This document shows, in pieces, positions 16,921 to 25,367 of a stretch of 64,000 nucleotides of DNA. The position numbers and the translations under genes were made by a program. The DNA is taken from positions 1 to 64,000 of the forward strand of contig NZ_WWCP01000012.1 in NCBI RefSeq assembly GCF_009857505.1, in the 5' to 3' direction. Source of the stretch: Duganella lactea (GTDB lineage Bacteria > Pseudomonadota > Gammaproteobacteria > Burkholderiales > Burkholderiaceae_D). Under the pieces are notes generated by a model. That model searched no databases. It saw only the letters and a program-made list of their open reading frames with translations, and was not told where the DNA came from. Numbering within the stretch: position 1 is the first letter of the stretch; each line of letters opens with the position of its first letter.

Positions 16921-18192
16921 ATGAAAACCATCGCCATCATCGGCGGCGGCGTCACCGGCGTGACGACCGCTTACGCCCTCGCCAAGCGCGGCTTCGCCGT
17001 CACCCTGCTGGAACGTCATCGCTACGCGGCGATGGAAACCTCGTATGCCAACGGCGGCCAGTTGTCGGCATCCAATGCGGAGGTGTGGAACCACCGCTCG
17101 ACCATCCGCAAGGCCTTGCACTGGCTGCTGCGCCGCGACGCGCCGCTGCTGGTGCATCTGCATCCCACCTGGCACAAGCTGTCGTGGTTCACTGAATTCA
17201 TCGGCGCCATGGAGCGCTATCACGACAACACGATTGCGCTGGCCCGCATGGCGGTGGCGGCGCGCGAGCATGTATTCCGCTGGGCCGAAGAGGAAAACAT
17301 TCAATTCGACTTGCGCCGGCAAGGCGTACTGCATCTGCATCGGGACCGTACGGAGTTCGAGCACGCGGTGGCGGTCAGCAAACTGCTGGAGCGCGGCGGC
17401 GTGCGGCGCCGCCAGGTGACGCCGGACGAAATGCGCTCGATCGAGCCTTCCCTGCGCGGCACCTACTACGGCGGCCATTACACCGACAGCGACAGCAGCG
17501 GCGATATCCACAAATTCACCACCGGCCTGGCGCAAGCGGCGCAACGCCTCGGTGCGCAGATCCATTACAACCAGCATGTGGTGCAGCTCAGCGCCAGCCA
17601 GCATGGCGTCGATGTGACGGTGCTGCGCGACAATGGCGCCGACACCCAGCGCTATGACGCAGTGGTGATCTGCGCCGGTGTCGCCAGCCGCGCCTTCGCG
17701 GCGCAACTCGGCGACGAGGTCAATTGCTATCCGGTCAAAGGATATTCGGTGACAATACAGCTGGACGACGCGGCCAGCCAGGCCGCCGCGCCGCAAGTGA
17801 GCCTGGTTGACGACACGGTTAAACTGGTGTGCAGCCGCCTGGGCGACCACCGCCTGCGGATCGCCGGCACCGCTGAATTCCACGGCCATAACCGCGACAT
17901 CCGCGCCGACCGCATCGCCCCGCTGACCGCATGGGTACAGCAGAACTTCCCCGACGTTTGCACCCGCGCGATCACGCCGTGGGCCGGGCTGCGCCCCATG
18001 ACGCCGGACCTGATGCCGCGCGTGGGCCCGGGCAAAGCGCCAGGCGTCTACTACAACACCGGCCACGGACATCTCGGCTGGACCTTGAGCGCCGCAACGG
18101 CCGACATGGTCGCCAGCGCCATCGCCGCCGGCCGCGATGCCGTTACAGCGCGTGCCAGTCCCTCCACCAGGTGCGCTACCGCACGCACTTAA
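16921..18192 (+). CDS. dadA: D-amino acid dehydrogenase (DadA-like FAD oxidoreductase)
   Basis: 423 residues. An N-terminal dinucleotide-binding motif (IIGGGVTGVTTAYALAKRG) is followed by ETSYANGGQLSASNAEVW, typical of DadA, and near the C-terminus by the second FAD-binding stretch GLRPMTPDLMPRVGP and NTGHGHLGWTLSAATA. DadA oxidises D-amino acids to keto acids and ammonia, passing electrons to the respiratory chain. The ATG at 16921 starts directly with the FAD motif; an upstream in-frame ATG at 16837 would add 28 unrelated residues inside the preceding gene and is rejected. A possible promoter, TTGACG (16880) with TAAGCT 16 bp later, lies in the short gap. No alanine racemase is adjacent, so substrate range is open. 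Confidence 0.85.
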   Translation: MKTIAIIGGGVTGVTTAYALAKRGFAVTLLERHRYAAMETSYANGGQLSASNAEVWNHRSTIRKALHWLLRRDAPLLVHLHPTWHKLSWFTEFIGAMERYHDNTIALARMAVAAREHVFRWAEEENIQFDLRRQGVLHLHRDRTEFEHAVAVSKLLERGGVRRRQVTPDEMRSIEPSLRGTYYGGHYTDSDSSGDIHKFTTGLAQAAQRLGAQIHYNQHVVQLSASQHGVDVTVLRDNGADTQRYDAVVICAGVASRAFAAQLGDEVNCYPVKGYSVTIQLDDAASQAAAPQVSLVDDTVKLVCSRLGDHRLRIAGTAEFHGHNRDIRADRIAPLTAWVQQNFPDVCTRAITPWAGLRPMTPDLMPRVGPGKAPGVYYNTGHGHLGWTLSAATADMVASAIAAGRDAVTARASPSTRCATART

Positions 18193-18270
18193 GTCTTGGC
18201 TAACTTTCATTGCCTTGAAAATGGCGTAAACTAGTATCATCTCTAGCCTGTCTTCACTAGGAGGTATGAC

Positions 18271-19230
18271 ATGACGGCTCAATCTATCGCACGTATCACT
18301 TTGCTGGCAAGCGCCCTGGCCTTTGCCGCGCCGGTTTTTGCCGCCGAGCCCACCGTCCAGGAGGTCTACGCGGCAGCCAGCGCCGGCAAATACACCGAGG
18401 CGCAGGGCATGCTCGATCAAGTAATCGCGGCGCACCCGAAAAGCGGCACCGCCTATTTTGTCCAGGCGGAGTTGCAAGCCAAGCAAGGCCAGTTTGACGC
18501 GGCCCGCGCATCGCTGGCCAAGGCCGAGCAACTGTCGCCCGGCCTGCCGAAGGTGAAACCGGAAGCCATTGCCAAGCTGCGCACGCTGCTGGACAAAGGC
18601 GCGAAGACTTACGCCCAGCCGGCCCGCAACGCCAACAGCAATGGCTACAACAGCGGCGGCTACGCCAGGGAGCCTGAAAGCAAAGGCTTTTCCTTCGGCG
18701 GAATACTGATCATCGGTCTGGGTCTGGCCGGCTTTATCTGGCTGGCGACGCGCTTCATGCAACGCCGCCAGGAGCAGCAGGCCATGAATAATCCGTACAA
18801 TCCGGCCGGCTTCAATCCGGGCGGGCAGCCGGGCTACGCGCCGGGCGGCGTGCCGCAGCAAGGCGTCAACCAGCCAGGCTGGGGTCAACAGGGTTATCCG
18901 CAGCAGCAGGGCTACGGTCAGCCGGGCTACCCTCAGCAACCCGGCATGGGCTCGCGCATCATGGGCGGCCTGGCCACCGGCGCGGCCGTGGGTGCAGGCT
19001 TTGTGGCGGCGGAGGCACTGGCGCGCCAGTTCACCGGCAACCATAACGAGGCCAACGCGGCCAACGCGGATCAGCCACGCAACGACATCGTCTACGACGA
19101 TCCATCCTCGCGCGATGAACTGCTGCGCCGCGACGACATGGGCGGCAACGACTTCGGCGTCAGCGGCGGCGGCTGGGATGACGGCGGTGGCGGTGGCGGC
19201 GATAGCGGCGGCGGTGGCGACTGGGATTAA
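18271..19230 (+). CDS. TPR protein with membrane helix and Gly/Pro/Gln-rich tail
   Basis: 319 residues, preceded by a strong AGGAGGT site. Visible parts: a signal peptide ending PVFAAE; a TPR-like region at about 25-105 (GKYTEAQGMLDQVIAAHPKS, then GQFDAARASLAKAEQLSP); a helix FGGILIIGLGLAGFIWLA near 145; a Pro/Gly/Gln/Tyr-rich stretch near 175-225; and a GGLATGAAVGAGFVAAEA segment. The end is Gly/Asp-rich and aromatic. This matches conserved proteobacterial proteins of unknown function. The C-terminus is low-complexity glycine repeats without a following helix, so it is not a GlyGly-CTERM sorting signal. It stops 12 bp before the convergent LysR gene. Confidence 0.7.
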   Translation: MTAQSIARITLLASALAFAAPVFAAEPTVQEVYAAASAGKYTEAQGMLDQVIAAHPKSGTAYFVQAELQAKQGQFDAARASLAKAEQLSPGLPKVKPEAIAKLRTLLDKGAKTYAQPARNANSNGYNSGGYAREPESKGFSFGGILIIGLGLAGFIWLATRFMQRRQEQQAMNNPYNPAGFNPGGQPGYAPGGVPQQGVNQPGWGQQGYPQQQGYGQPGYPQQPGMGSRIMGGLATGAAVGAGFVAAEALARQFTGNHNEANAANADQPRNDIVYDDPSSRDELLRRDDMGGNDFGVSGGGWDDGGGGGGDSGGGGDWD

Positions 19231-19242
19231 ATCGCCGCAGCT

Positions 19243-20211
19243 TTAAGGGCGGCGCTGCCGCTCCGCCCCGACTCTCTCCATCGCCAGGTCCCAGTACGCG
19301 GGACTGCCGAAATACTCCTTCAAATGCCGTATCAACAGCTGTGCCTTGCCCTGGTTTGAGCGCCCGGGCATGTGCACCGCATGGATCGCCGGTTCGTTCG
19401 GATCGCGGCGCCGGGCGTCATCACGCGCGATCGGCAGCATCGGGAACACCGGCACCAGTTGGCCGGACACAATCGCGTCGCTGGCCAGCCAGTTCGCCAG
19501 ATGCACGATGCCCGCGCCGGCAATCGCCGCGTGCAGCAGCGAATCCGTATCGTCGCAACGCAAATTCCCCTTCACCGGCAACGGCTGGTAATCGTTCACG
19601 CCCTTGAAGCGCCACCAGCCGCGTGGCGGCACGCGGCCGTTCACCGTCAAACACTGATGCTGCAGCAGGTCTTCCGGCGACTTGGGCCAACCGTGCCGCG
19701 CCAGATAGGCCGGACTGGCGCTGACCACGCGGTTCATGCCTGACAGGTATGTCGCCACCAGATCGCTGGCCGGCAGCACGCCGGCGCGCACCGCCACATC
19801 GACGCGGCGCGCGGACAGATCCACCACCTCATCGCTGACGTGCAGGTCGATCTCGATCAACGGGTGACGCTGCAGGAAAGAGGCGATCGCCGGCGCCACA
19901 TGCAGACGGCCAAAAGCGGCCGGCGCCGACACCGTCAGCAGGCCGCGCGGTTCGGTATCCAGCTCCTGCACCGCGCTCCTGCCCTCGGCCAGCTCGGCCA
20001 GCACATTGCGGGCGCGCGGCAGAAACCGTTCGCCGGCGTCGGTCACCACCACTTGGCGCGAGCTGCGCAACAACAGGCGCGCGCCCAATTCCTGCTCCAG
20101 CGCATCTATCTTCCGGGAGACGGAAGACACGGCCATTTCGAGCTGGACAGCAGCCTTCGACAAACTGCCTAATTCAACGACGGTGACGAAACATTTTAAT
20201 GCGTCGATCAT
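19243..20211 (-). CDS. LysR-family transcriptional regulator
   Basis: 322 residues. An N-terminal winged helix-turn-helix (MIDALKCFVTVVELGSLSKA ... VSSVSRKIDALEQELGARLL) is followed by a linker and an effector-binding domain from about residue 90. It is divergent from the exported metallo-beta-lactamase-fold hydrolase gene, the classic LysR arrangement, so that gene is the probable target. The effector is unknown. It resembles the large CrgA/DsdC-like group with a single-gene partner; no more can be said from sequence. Confidence 0.9.
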   Translation of the reverse strand: MIDALKCFVTVVELGSLSKAAVQLEMAVSSVSRKIDALEQELGARLLLRSSRQVVVTDAGERFLPRARNVLAELAEGRSAVQELDTEPRGLLTVSAPAAFGRLHVAPAIASFLQRHPLIEIDLHVSDEVVDLSARRVDVAVRAGVLPASDLVATYLSGMNRVVSASPAYLARHGWPKSPEDLLQHQCLTVNGRVPPRGWWRFKGVNDYQPLPVKGNLRCDDTDSLLHAAIAGAGIVHLANWLASDAIVSGQLVPVFPMLPIARDDARRRDPNEPAIHAVHMPGRSNQGKAQLLIRHLKEYFGSPAYWDLAMERVGAERQRRP

Positions 20212-20235
20212 CCTACCTCCATCTTTGCGTAAATA

Positions 20236-20244
20236 GCAAATTGC
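20236..20244. promoter_or_regulatory. Small palindrome in the LysR/hydrolase divergent region
   Basis: GCAAATTGC is a perfect 9-bp palindrome, 25 bp before the LysR start and about 78 bp before the divergent hydrolase gene. A related TTTTTGCAAAG stretch lies near 20270-20280. LysR sites usually contain T-N11-A dyads in this position, so these may be its operator, but the match is short. Confidence 0.25.
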
Positions 20245-20321
20245 TTTTGCCTTTTCCCATATTGTGCCATTTTTTGCAAAGATGCATACTTCTCTCCATC
20301 AATGAATTAAGGACCAAGCAC

Positions 20322-21269
20322 ATGAAATTCACACCTGTCTCTGCCACACTGGCGCTGGCGTTGGCCACCGCCACTTCCGCCTTTGCCGCCGCGCCGCTGG
20401 CCGGCAACAACGCGCCGGGCTTCTACCGCGTGATGCTGGGTGACTTTGAAGTGACCGCCCTCAGCGACGGCACCATCGACCTGCCATTCGACAAGCTGCT
20501 CAAGCAGCCGGCCGCCGCCACCCAAAAAGCGCTGGCGCGCAACTACCAGTCGCTGCCGACCGAAGCATCGGTCAATGCCTTCCTGATCAACACCGGCGGC
20601 AAGCTGATTCTGGTCGATACCGGCGCCGGCAGCCTGTTCGGCCCGACGCTGGGCAAGCTGGCGGCCAACATCAAGGCCTCCGGCTACCAGCCGGAACAGA
20701 TCGACGAGATCCTCATCACCCACCTGCATCCCGATCACGTCGGCGGCCTTGCTGTCAACAGCCAACTGGTGTTCCCGAACGCCATCGTCCGCGCCGACCA
20801 GCGCGACACCGACTTCTGGCTCAGTCAGGCCAATATGGACCAGGCGCCGGCCGACGGCAAGGGCTTCTTCCAGGGCGCCATGGCCTCGCTGACGCCCTAC
20901 GCCGCCGCCCAGCACCTGAAACCGTTCAGCGGCGACACCGAGCTGGCCCCGGGCGTGCGCGCCACCGCGAGCTACGGCCACACGCCGGGCCACACCATCT
21001 ACACCTTCGAGAGCAAGGGCAAGAAGCTGGTACTGGTCGGTGACCTGATCCACGTCGCGGCGGTGCAACTGGCGCATCCGGAAGTGACCATCGGATTTGA
21101 CAGCGACGCCAAGTCCGCCGCCGCATCGCGCGCCAAGGTGTTCCAGGCGCTCGCCAAGGACGGCACGCTGGTGGGCGCGGCACACTTGTCGTTCCCCGGT
21201 CTGGGCCACCTGCGCGCGGACGGCAAGGGCTACGACTGGCTGCCGGTCAGCTATTCTCAACTGCGCTAA
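20322..21269 (+). CDS. Exported metallo-beta-lactamase-fold hydrolase
   Basis: 315 residues. The start ATG at 20322 follows TTAAGGA and begins a signal peptide (MKFTPVSATLALALATATSAFA); an upstream in-frame ATG at 20199 lies in the LysR gene and is rejected. The zinc motif HLHPDH is near 133-138, preceded by LILVDTGAG; the third histidine is in GHTPGH, the later aspartate in LVGDLIH, and the last histidine in AAHLSFPG. These are all the residues of the two-zinc site. The family includes lactonases, quorum-quenching enzymes and arylsulfatases; sequence alone does not tell which. Divergent LysR suggests control by its own substrate. Confidence 0.88.
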   Translation: MKFTPVSATLALALATATSAFAAAPLAGNNAPGFYRVMLGDFEVTALSDGTIDLPFDKLLKQPAAATQKALARNYQSLPTEASVNAFLINTGGKLILVDTGAGSLFGPTLGKLAANIKASGYQPEQIDEILITHLHPDHVGGLAVNSQLVFPNAIVRADQRDTDFWLSQANMDQAPADGKGFFQGAMASLTPYAAAQHLKPFSGDTELAPGVRATASYGHTPGHTIYTFESKGKKLVLVGDLIHVAAVQLAHPEVTIGFDSDAKSAAASRAKVFQALAKDGTLVGAAHLSFPGLGHLRADGKGYDWLPVSYSQLR

Positions 21270-21307
21270 GTCAGCGCCACGTCAGCAAATTCTGTAGAAT
21301 CGGTTGT

Positions 21308-21946
21308 ATGGATATGAGTACTTCACCCCGCCCTATTTCCGTGCTCGTCGTCGACGATCACCCCTTGCTGCGCGCTGGCCTGACCGAGGCCATCTCCAGC
21401 CAGGGCGATATGCGCGTGGTCGGCGAAGCCGCCAACGGCCGCGAGGCCGTGGACGCCTACGGGCGTCTGCGGCCCGATGTCACCATCATGGATATCGCCA
21501 TGCCGGAACTAAACGGGGTCGATGCGTTGCACGCCATCCGCCGCGAGCATAACCACGCGCGCGTGGTCATGCTTACCACCTACAAGGGCGACGCGCAGAT
21601 CCTGCGCGCCGTGCAAGGCGGCGCCGCCGGTTTCCTGTTGAAGAGTACGCTGCGCAAGGATTTGCTGGACACGGTACGCGGCGTGCACATGGGGCAGCGC
21701 CGCATCCCGCCGGAGATCGCGATGGAACTGGCCCAGCACATGGGCCAGGGCCCGTTGAGCCCACGCGAAATGGAAGTGTTGAATTATGCGGCGAGTGGAC
21801 ATTCCAATCGCCGCATCGCCGAGCGCCTGACGATTTCCGAGGAAACCGTCAAGGCTCACATGAAAAACGTGCTGGCCAAGCTGGCCGCGAACGACCGCAC
21901 CCACGCGGTGACGATCGCCCTGAAACGCGGGATTATCTCGATTTAA
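21308..21946 (+). CDS. NarL/FixJ-type response regulator
   Basis: 212 residues. An N-terminal receiver has the acidic pair VVDDHP, the phosphorylation aspartate in TIMDIAMPELNG, T in MLTTY and K in LLKST, so all key residues are present. A C-terminal LuxR helix-turn-helix follows (LSPREMEVL...HSNRRIAERLTISEETVKAHM). It is strikingly like the regulator at 28371-29015, with the same 'SEETVK' and 'NDRTHAV' ends, pointing to a duplication. No sensor kinase is adjacent; the nearest is the kinase at 25368-28367. It lies 38 bp after the hydrolase gene and converges with the DUF1275 gene, overlapping 4 bp. Confidence 0.9.
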   Translation: MDMSTSPRPISVLVVDDHPLLRAGLTEAISSQGDMRVVGEAANGREAVDAYGRLRPDVTIMDIAMPELNGVDALHAIRREHNHARVVMLTTYKGDAQILRAVQGGAAGFLLKSTLRKDLLDTVRGVHMGQRRIPPEIAMELAQHMGQGPLSPREMEVLNYAASGHSNRRIAERLTISEETVKAHMKNVLAKLAANDRTHAVTIALKRGIISI

Positions 21947-22599
21947 TCCTTGGCCGCGAAGGCCAGCCACACCAGCAGCACGCACGGCAACAGCAGGCCG
22001 TGGAAGCCAGCGTAGAGAAAGGCCACGCCGCCCAGCATGCAGCCGGCGGCAAACGCCAGCACCGGCCAGGCCAGCTTCTTGCAGCGGCCGATCGCTTCCG
22101 GATCGCCGCGCAGCGAATCCACCATCTCGATCACCAGCGTCGTGACGTTGCCCGTCATGACGGTGGTGGCGGCGGTTTTACCCAGCAGCAGCTTGCCATA
22201 GCAGTTTTGCACCGCCATCGCGCCGGCGCACAGCATGCCGGTCAACAGCGTCAGTGGCGCCGAGGCTTCCACCACCGGCGCCGCATGCCATGCGCACAGC
22301 ACCGTCGCCAGCATCATGAACAACTGGAACAGGAAGCTGTTGCGCAGCACCTTGCCGCCATTGCGCTCCCAGCGCAGAATCGCCAGCCGCGCCAGCGCGA
22401 CGAACAGGATAAACACCGGGAACACCATCAACTTGATGGCGATCGTTTGCGATGGCTCGATCAGCCCGCGGCCGATCAGCACGAAGTTGCCCGTCACATG
22501 GGCCGTGAACAGGCCGAATAGCCCGACAAAGCCCAGCGTGTCGACGTAGCCCGCCAAAAAGCCCAAGGCCGCGCCTTGTTTGATATCACCGCGTTCCAT
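21943..22599 (-). CDS. YoaK/DUF1275 family membrane protein
   Basis: 218 residues with about six membrane helices. The family pattern GFLAGYVDTLGFVGLFGLFTAHVTGNFVLIG at the N-terminus is typical, and AMAVQNCYGKLLLGKTAATTVMTGN repeats it in the second half, so it looks like an internally duplicated transporter-like fold. No substrate is known. It overlaps the end of the DoxX gene by 14 bp and is the last gene of a four-gene leftward operon starting at XapX. Confidence 0.85.
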   Translation of the reverse strand: MERGDIKQGAALGFLAGYVDTLGFVGLFGLFTAHVTGNFVLIGRGLIEPSQTIAIKLMVFPVFILFVALARLAILRWERNGGKVLRNSFLFQLFMMLATVLCAWHAAPVVEASAPLTLLTGMLCAGAMAVQNCYGKLLLGKTAATTVMTGNVTTLVIEMVDSLRGDPEAIGRCKKLAWPVLAFAAGCMLGGVAFLYAGFHGLLLPCVLLVWLAFAAKD

Positions 22600-23011
22600 T
22601 ACTACCTTTCTGCAAATCGAGCCAGGCCACCAGCAGGAAGGCGCCGGTCAAACCCAGGTGCTCGAAAAAACTGTTCGCCGCCATGAAGCGCTCCTGGCCA
22701 CCCATCTCCCAGAAACGATTGGCGAGGAAGGTGGCCATCAGCGTGAATACGCCGAGGAAGCCCGCGCCCAGCCAGCGGTAATAGCCAGTGAGGATGGCGA
22801 CCGAGGCGCCCAGCTCCAGCGCGATCACCAGCGCCGCCCAAGGCGCCGCCGGCGACAGGCCGAAATGCCGCATCTCGCCGATGGCCGAGTTAAAGTCGGT
22901 CAGCTTGTTGATCCCACCCTGAAGATAGGCGGCACACAGCAGCAACAGACATACCCAGCGTATCCACGGCGCTTTTTGCGCCGTGGTCGTCACTATCGAC
23001 GGGGTGTGCAT
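22586..23011 (-). CDS. DoxX-family membrane protein
   Basis: 141 residues. The ATG at 23009-23011 shares a base with the stop of the upstream amidohydrolase gene (TGATG), so translational coupling is likely; the longer open frame starting further upstream (arginine/glutamine-rich) is rejected. Four helices are predicted, with the typical start ...RWVCLLLLCAAYLQGGINKL and EMRHFGLSPAAPWAALVIALELGASVAIL, as in DoxX/DoxD-like quinone-linked or unknown membrane proteins. Role unknown; it may act in redox balance at the membrane. Confidence 0.8.
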   Translation of the reverse strand: MHTPSIVTTTAQKAPWIRWVCLLLLCAAYLQGGINKLTDFNSAIGEMRHFGLSPAAPWAALVIALELGASVAILTGYYRWLGAGFLGVFTLMATFLANRFWEMGGQERFMAANSFFEHLGLTGAFLLVAWLDLQKGSNGTR

Positions 23012-24939
23012 CACACCGCCCAGCAGGCGCAACCCAGCGCGCCCCAGAAGCTCTTCAGGTCGGACACCGGCGCCTTGCTGCCCCACGAGTTGGCGTGCTG
23101 GTGGCCGTGCACATTGCAGTTGTTGGCGCAACCGCAGGCGGCGGCCTGCTGCTCGCGTTCACGCTTCTGCTGCAGCTGACGCTTTTCCAGTTCCTTCAGC
23201 GCGGCACGGCTGGTGCCCTGCTTCTCGCCCCAGCCGGCATAGCCGCCGAAACGACGCACCGGCGACCAGTCGGGCATGGCCGGCGGCGGCGGCAGATCAT
23301 GGCTGGCGAAGGCGCCGGCCGCGTACACCACTTTGCCGCCAACCACGGTCAGCTCGGAGTTCAGGTCCCAGATTTCGCTTTCGGCGCAGGCGAAGAAGTC
23401 CTTGTCCGGCACGATCATGTCGGCCAGCTGACCGACCTGGATGCGGCCTTTCTTGCCTTCTTCATTGGAGAACCAGGTGGTGTTCTCGGTCCACATGCGC
23501 AGCGCGGTCTCGCGGTCCAGGCAATTGGCGCGCGGGTACAGCTGCGCGCCGCTGACGGTTTTACCGGTGATCATCCAGGCCAGCGACACCCACGGATTGT
23601 ACGAGGCGACGCGGGTGGCGTCGGTGCCGGCCGAGGTTTTTACGCCGGCCTCGATGATTTTTTTAATCGGTGGCGTGGCCTCGGCCGCGCCGTGACCATA
23701 ACGCTCGATGAAGTACTCGCCCTGGTAAGCCATGCGGTGCTGCACGGCGATACCGCCGCCCAGCGCGGCGATACGGTCGATCGACTGGTCCGAAATGGTT
23801 TCGGCGTGGTCGAAGAACCAGTTCAGGCCCTCCAGCGGGATATCCTGGTTGACGCGCTCGAACACGTCCAGCGCGCGGCTGATGGTTTCATCGTAGGTCG
23901 CGTGCATGCGCCACGGCCAGCGGTTTTGCGCCAGCACCCGCACCACGCCTTCCAGGTCGTCTTCCATATTGGCCGGCATGTCCGGACGCGGCTCGCGGAA
24001 GTCTTCGAAGTCGGCCGCCGAGAAGGTCAGCATTTCGCCGGCGCCGTTGTGGCGGAAGTAGTCGTCTCCCTGCTGGTACTTGACGCTTTGCGTCCAGTTC
24101 AGGAAGTCTTCCTTCTCCTGCTTGGGCTTTTGCGTGAACAGGTTGTAGGCCAGGCGCACGGTCAGCTGCTTTTCGTCCGACAGTTGCTGGATCACCTGGT
24201 AGTCTTCCGGATAGTTCTGGAAGCCGCCGCCGGCGTCGATCACACCGGTGATGCCCAGGCGATTCAGCTCGCGCATGAAGTGGCGGGTCGAGTTGACCTG
24301 GTATTCCAGCGGCAGTTTCGGGCCTTTCGCCAGCGTGGCGTACAGGATCGCGGCGTTCGGCTTGGCCAGCAGCAGGCCGGTCGGATTGCCCGAGCCGTCA
24401 CGCAGAATCTGGCCACCCGGCGGTTCCGGCGTGTCCTTGGTGTAGCCGACGGCGCGCAGCGCGGCGCCGTTCAGCAGCGCGCGATCGTACAGATGCAGGA
24501 TGAACACCGGCGTGTCGGGCGCCACGGCGTTCAGTTCCTCGATGGTCGGCAGACGTTTTTCCGCGAACTGGTGTTCGGTGAAGCCGCCCACCACGCGCAC
24601 CCATTGCGGCGCCGGGGTGATGGCCACTTGTGCCTTCAGCATGGCCATGGCGTCGGCCAGCGAACGCACGCCGTCCCAGCGCAGCTCCAGATTGAAATTC
24701 AGACCGCCACGGATGATGTGGCAGTGGTTGTCGATCAGGCCTGGCAGCACACGCTTGCCGTGCAGGTCGATAACGCGGGTGTTCGGGCCGGCCAGCGCCA
24801 TCACTTCATTGGCGCGGCCGACGGCGATGAACTTGCCGTCCTTGATGGCGACCGCTTCGGCGGTAGGATTGGCGCGGTCCAGGGTGGTGAACAGGCCGCG
24901 GTGCAGGATCAGGTCTGGCGTTTGGGTTGCTTGCGTCAT
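23011..24939 (-). CDS. YtcJ-like amidohydrolase with Cys/His-rich C-terminal tail
   Basis: 642 residues. The start lies directly after the XapX stop (TAA-ATG). The amidohydrolase core has a metal-binding DNHCHII motif near 66-72 and the later histidines and aspartate (FDHAETISDQSIDR near 367 and AGTDATRVASYNPW near 440) of the YtcJ group, enzymes hydrolysing imides, amides or other C-N bonds. The last ~45 residues hold a cluster CGCANNCNVHGHQH and a terminal CACWAV, reminiscent of a metal-binding extension; most family members lack this as far as I know. Substrate unknown. The operon with XapX, DoxX and DUF1275 is held together by 0-14 bp spacings. Confidence 0.85.
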   Translation of the reverse strand: MTQATQTPDLILHRGLFTTLDRANPTAEAVAIKDGKFIAVGRANEVMALAGPNTRVIDLHGKRVLPGLIDNHCHIIRGGLNFNLELRWDGVRSLADAMAMLKAQVAITPAPQWVRVVGGFTEHQFAEKRLPTIEELNAVAPDTPVFILHLYDRALLNGAALRAVGYTKDTPEPPGGQILRDGSGNPTGLLLAKPNAAILYATLAKGPKLPLEYQVNSTRHFMRELNRLGITGVIDAGGGFQNYPEDYQVIQQLSDEKQLTVRLAYNLFTQKPKQEKEDFLNWTQSVKYQQGDDYFRHNGAGEMLTFSAADFEDFREPRPDMPANMEDDLEGVVRVLAQNRWPWRMHATYDETISRALDVFERVNQDIPLEGLNWFFDHAETISDQSIDRIAALGGGIAVQHRMAYQGEYFIERYGHGAAEATPPIKKIIEAGVKTSAGTDATRVASYNPWVSLAWMITGKTVSGAQLYPRANCLDRETALRMWTENTTWFSNEEGKKGRIQVGQLADMIVPDKDFFACAESEIWDLNSELTVVGGKVVYAAGAFASHDLPPPPAMPDWSPVRRFGGYAGWGEKQGTSRAALKELEKRQLQQKREREQQAAACGCANNCNVHGHQHANSWGSKAPVSDLKSFWGALGCACWAV

Positions 24940-25203
24940 TTAGATGCTCCGGTTTTCATCGGTTTTCTGCGCGGTTGGCAGTTGGCCAAAACAATGCGGT
25001 TTGACGTGGTCTTCGATCCACGACACTTTCGGCGCTTCCGGTTGCCACAATTGACGCAGCAGCGGCGGCAACTGTTCGCCCAGCAGCATGCCGAGCAGGC
25101 CAAGCAGCGCAATCACCGGCGGCGCCGGCGAACGCACATTGAGGAAGCCGTAGATCAGGCCGACCAGCAGGCCGACAGCTATCGATACGATATACATTTT
25201 CAT
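24940..25203 (-). CDS. XapX domain membrane protein
   Basis: 87 residues. It begins MKMYIVSIAVGLLVGLIYGF, followed by NVRSPAPPVIALLGLLGMLLGE: the two-helix XapX domain, a small family usually found near amidohydrolases or in conjunction with XapX-type operons. The tail is charged. It is the first gene of the leftward operon, and its stop abuts the amidohydrolase start. Domain assignment is by remembered pattern; the helices and operon position are visible. Confidence 0.8.
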   Translation of the reverse strand: MKMYIVSIAVGLLVGLIYGFLNVRSPAPPVIALLGLLGMLLGEQLPPLLRQLWQPEAPKVSWIEDHVKPHCFGQLPTAQKTDENRSI

Positions 25204-25290
25204 GATTTAGCGTGACTCCAGGTAGTTAAATCGTGCGCACAGTGTAGTGACAGCCGCCGTTTTACACATCACCGGTATTGATTGATCCTT

Positions 25291-25333
25291 CCCCCCTCCT
25301 TTGGGGGGTGGCGGCCAGCGCCGGTACCGGTGC
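25291..25333. promoter_or_regulatory. Hairpin and 16-bp palindrome in the kinase/XapX divergent region
   Basis: CCCCCC-N6-GGGGGG forms a hairpin at 25291-25308. At 25318-25333, GCGCCGGTACCGGTGC is a near-perfect palindrome (one mismatch pair), and a half-site ACCGGTATTG lies at 25271-25280. This region lies between the start of the sensor kinase and the XapX operon, where a regulator of either could bind. No protein can be named. Confidence 0.25.
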
Positions 25334-25367
25334 TAAAATTATCACATTCCTTACACCACCTGGATTT

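Noticed and set aside
19170..19230. GlyGly-CTERM signal on the glycine-rich end of the TPR protein
   Set aside because: The glycine stretch is at the very end with no following helix or basic residues.
23095..25215. A 706-residue open frame opposite the amidohydrolase and XapX genes
   Set aside because: Antisense shadow covering two real genes; composition unlike a protein.
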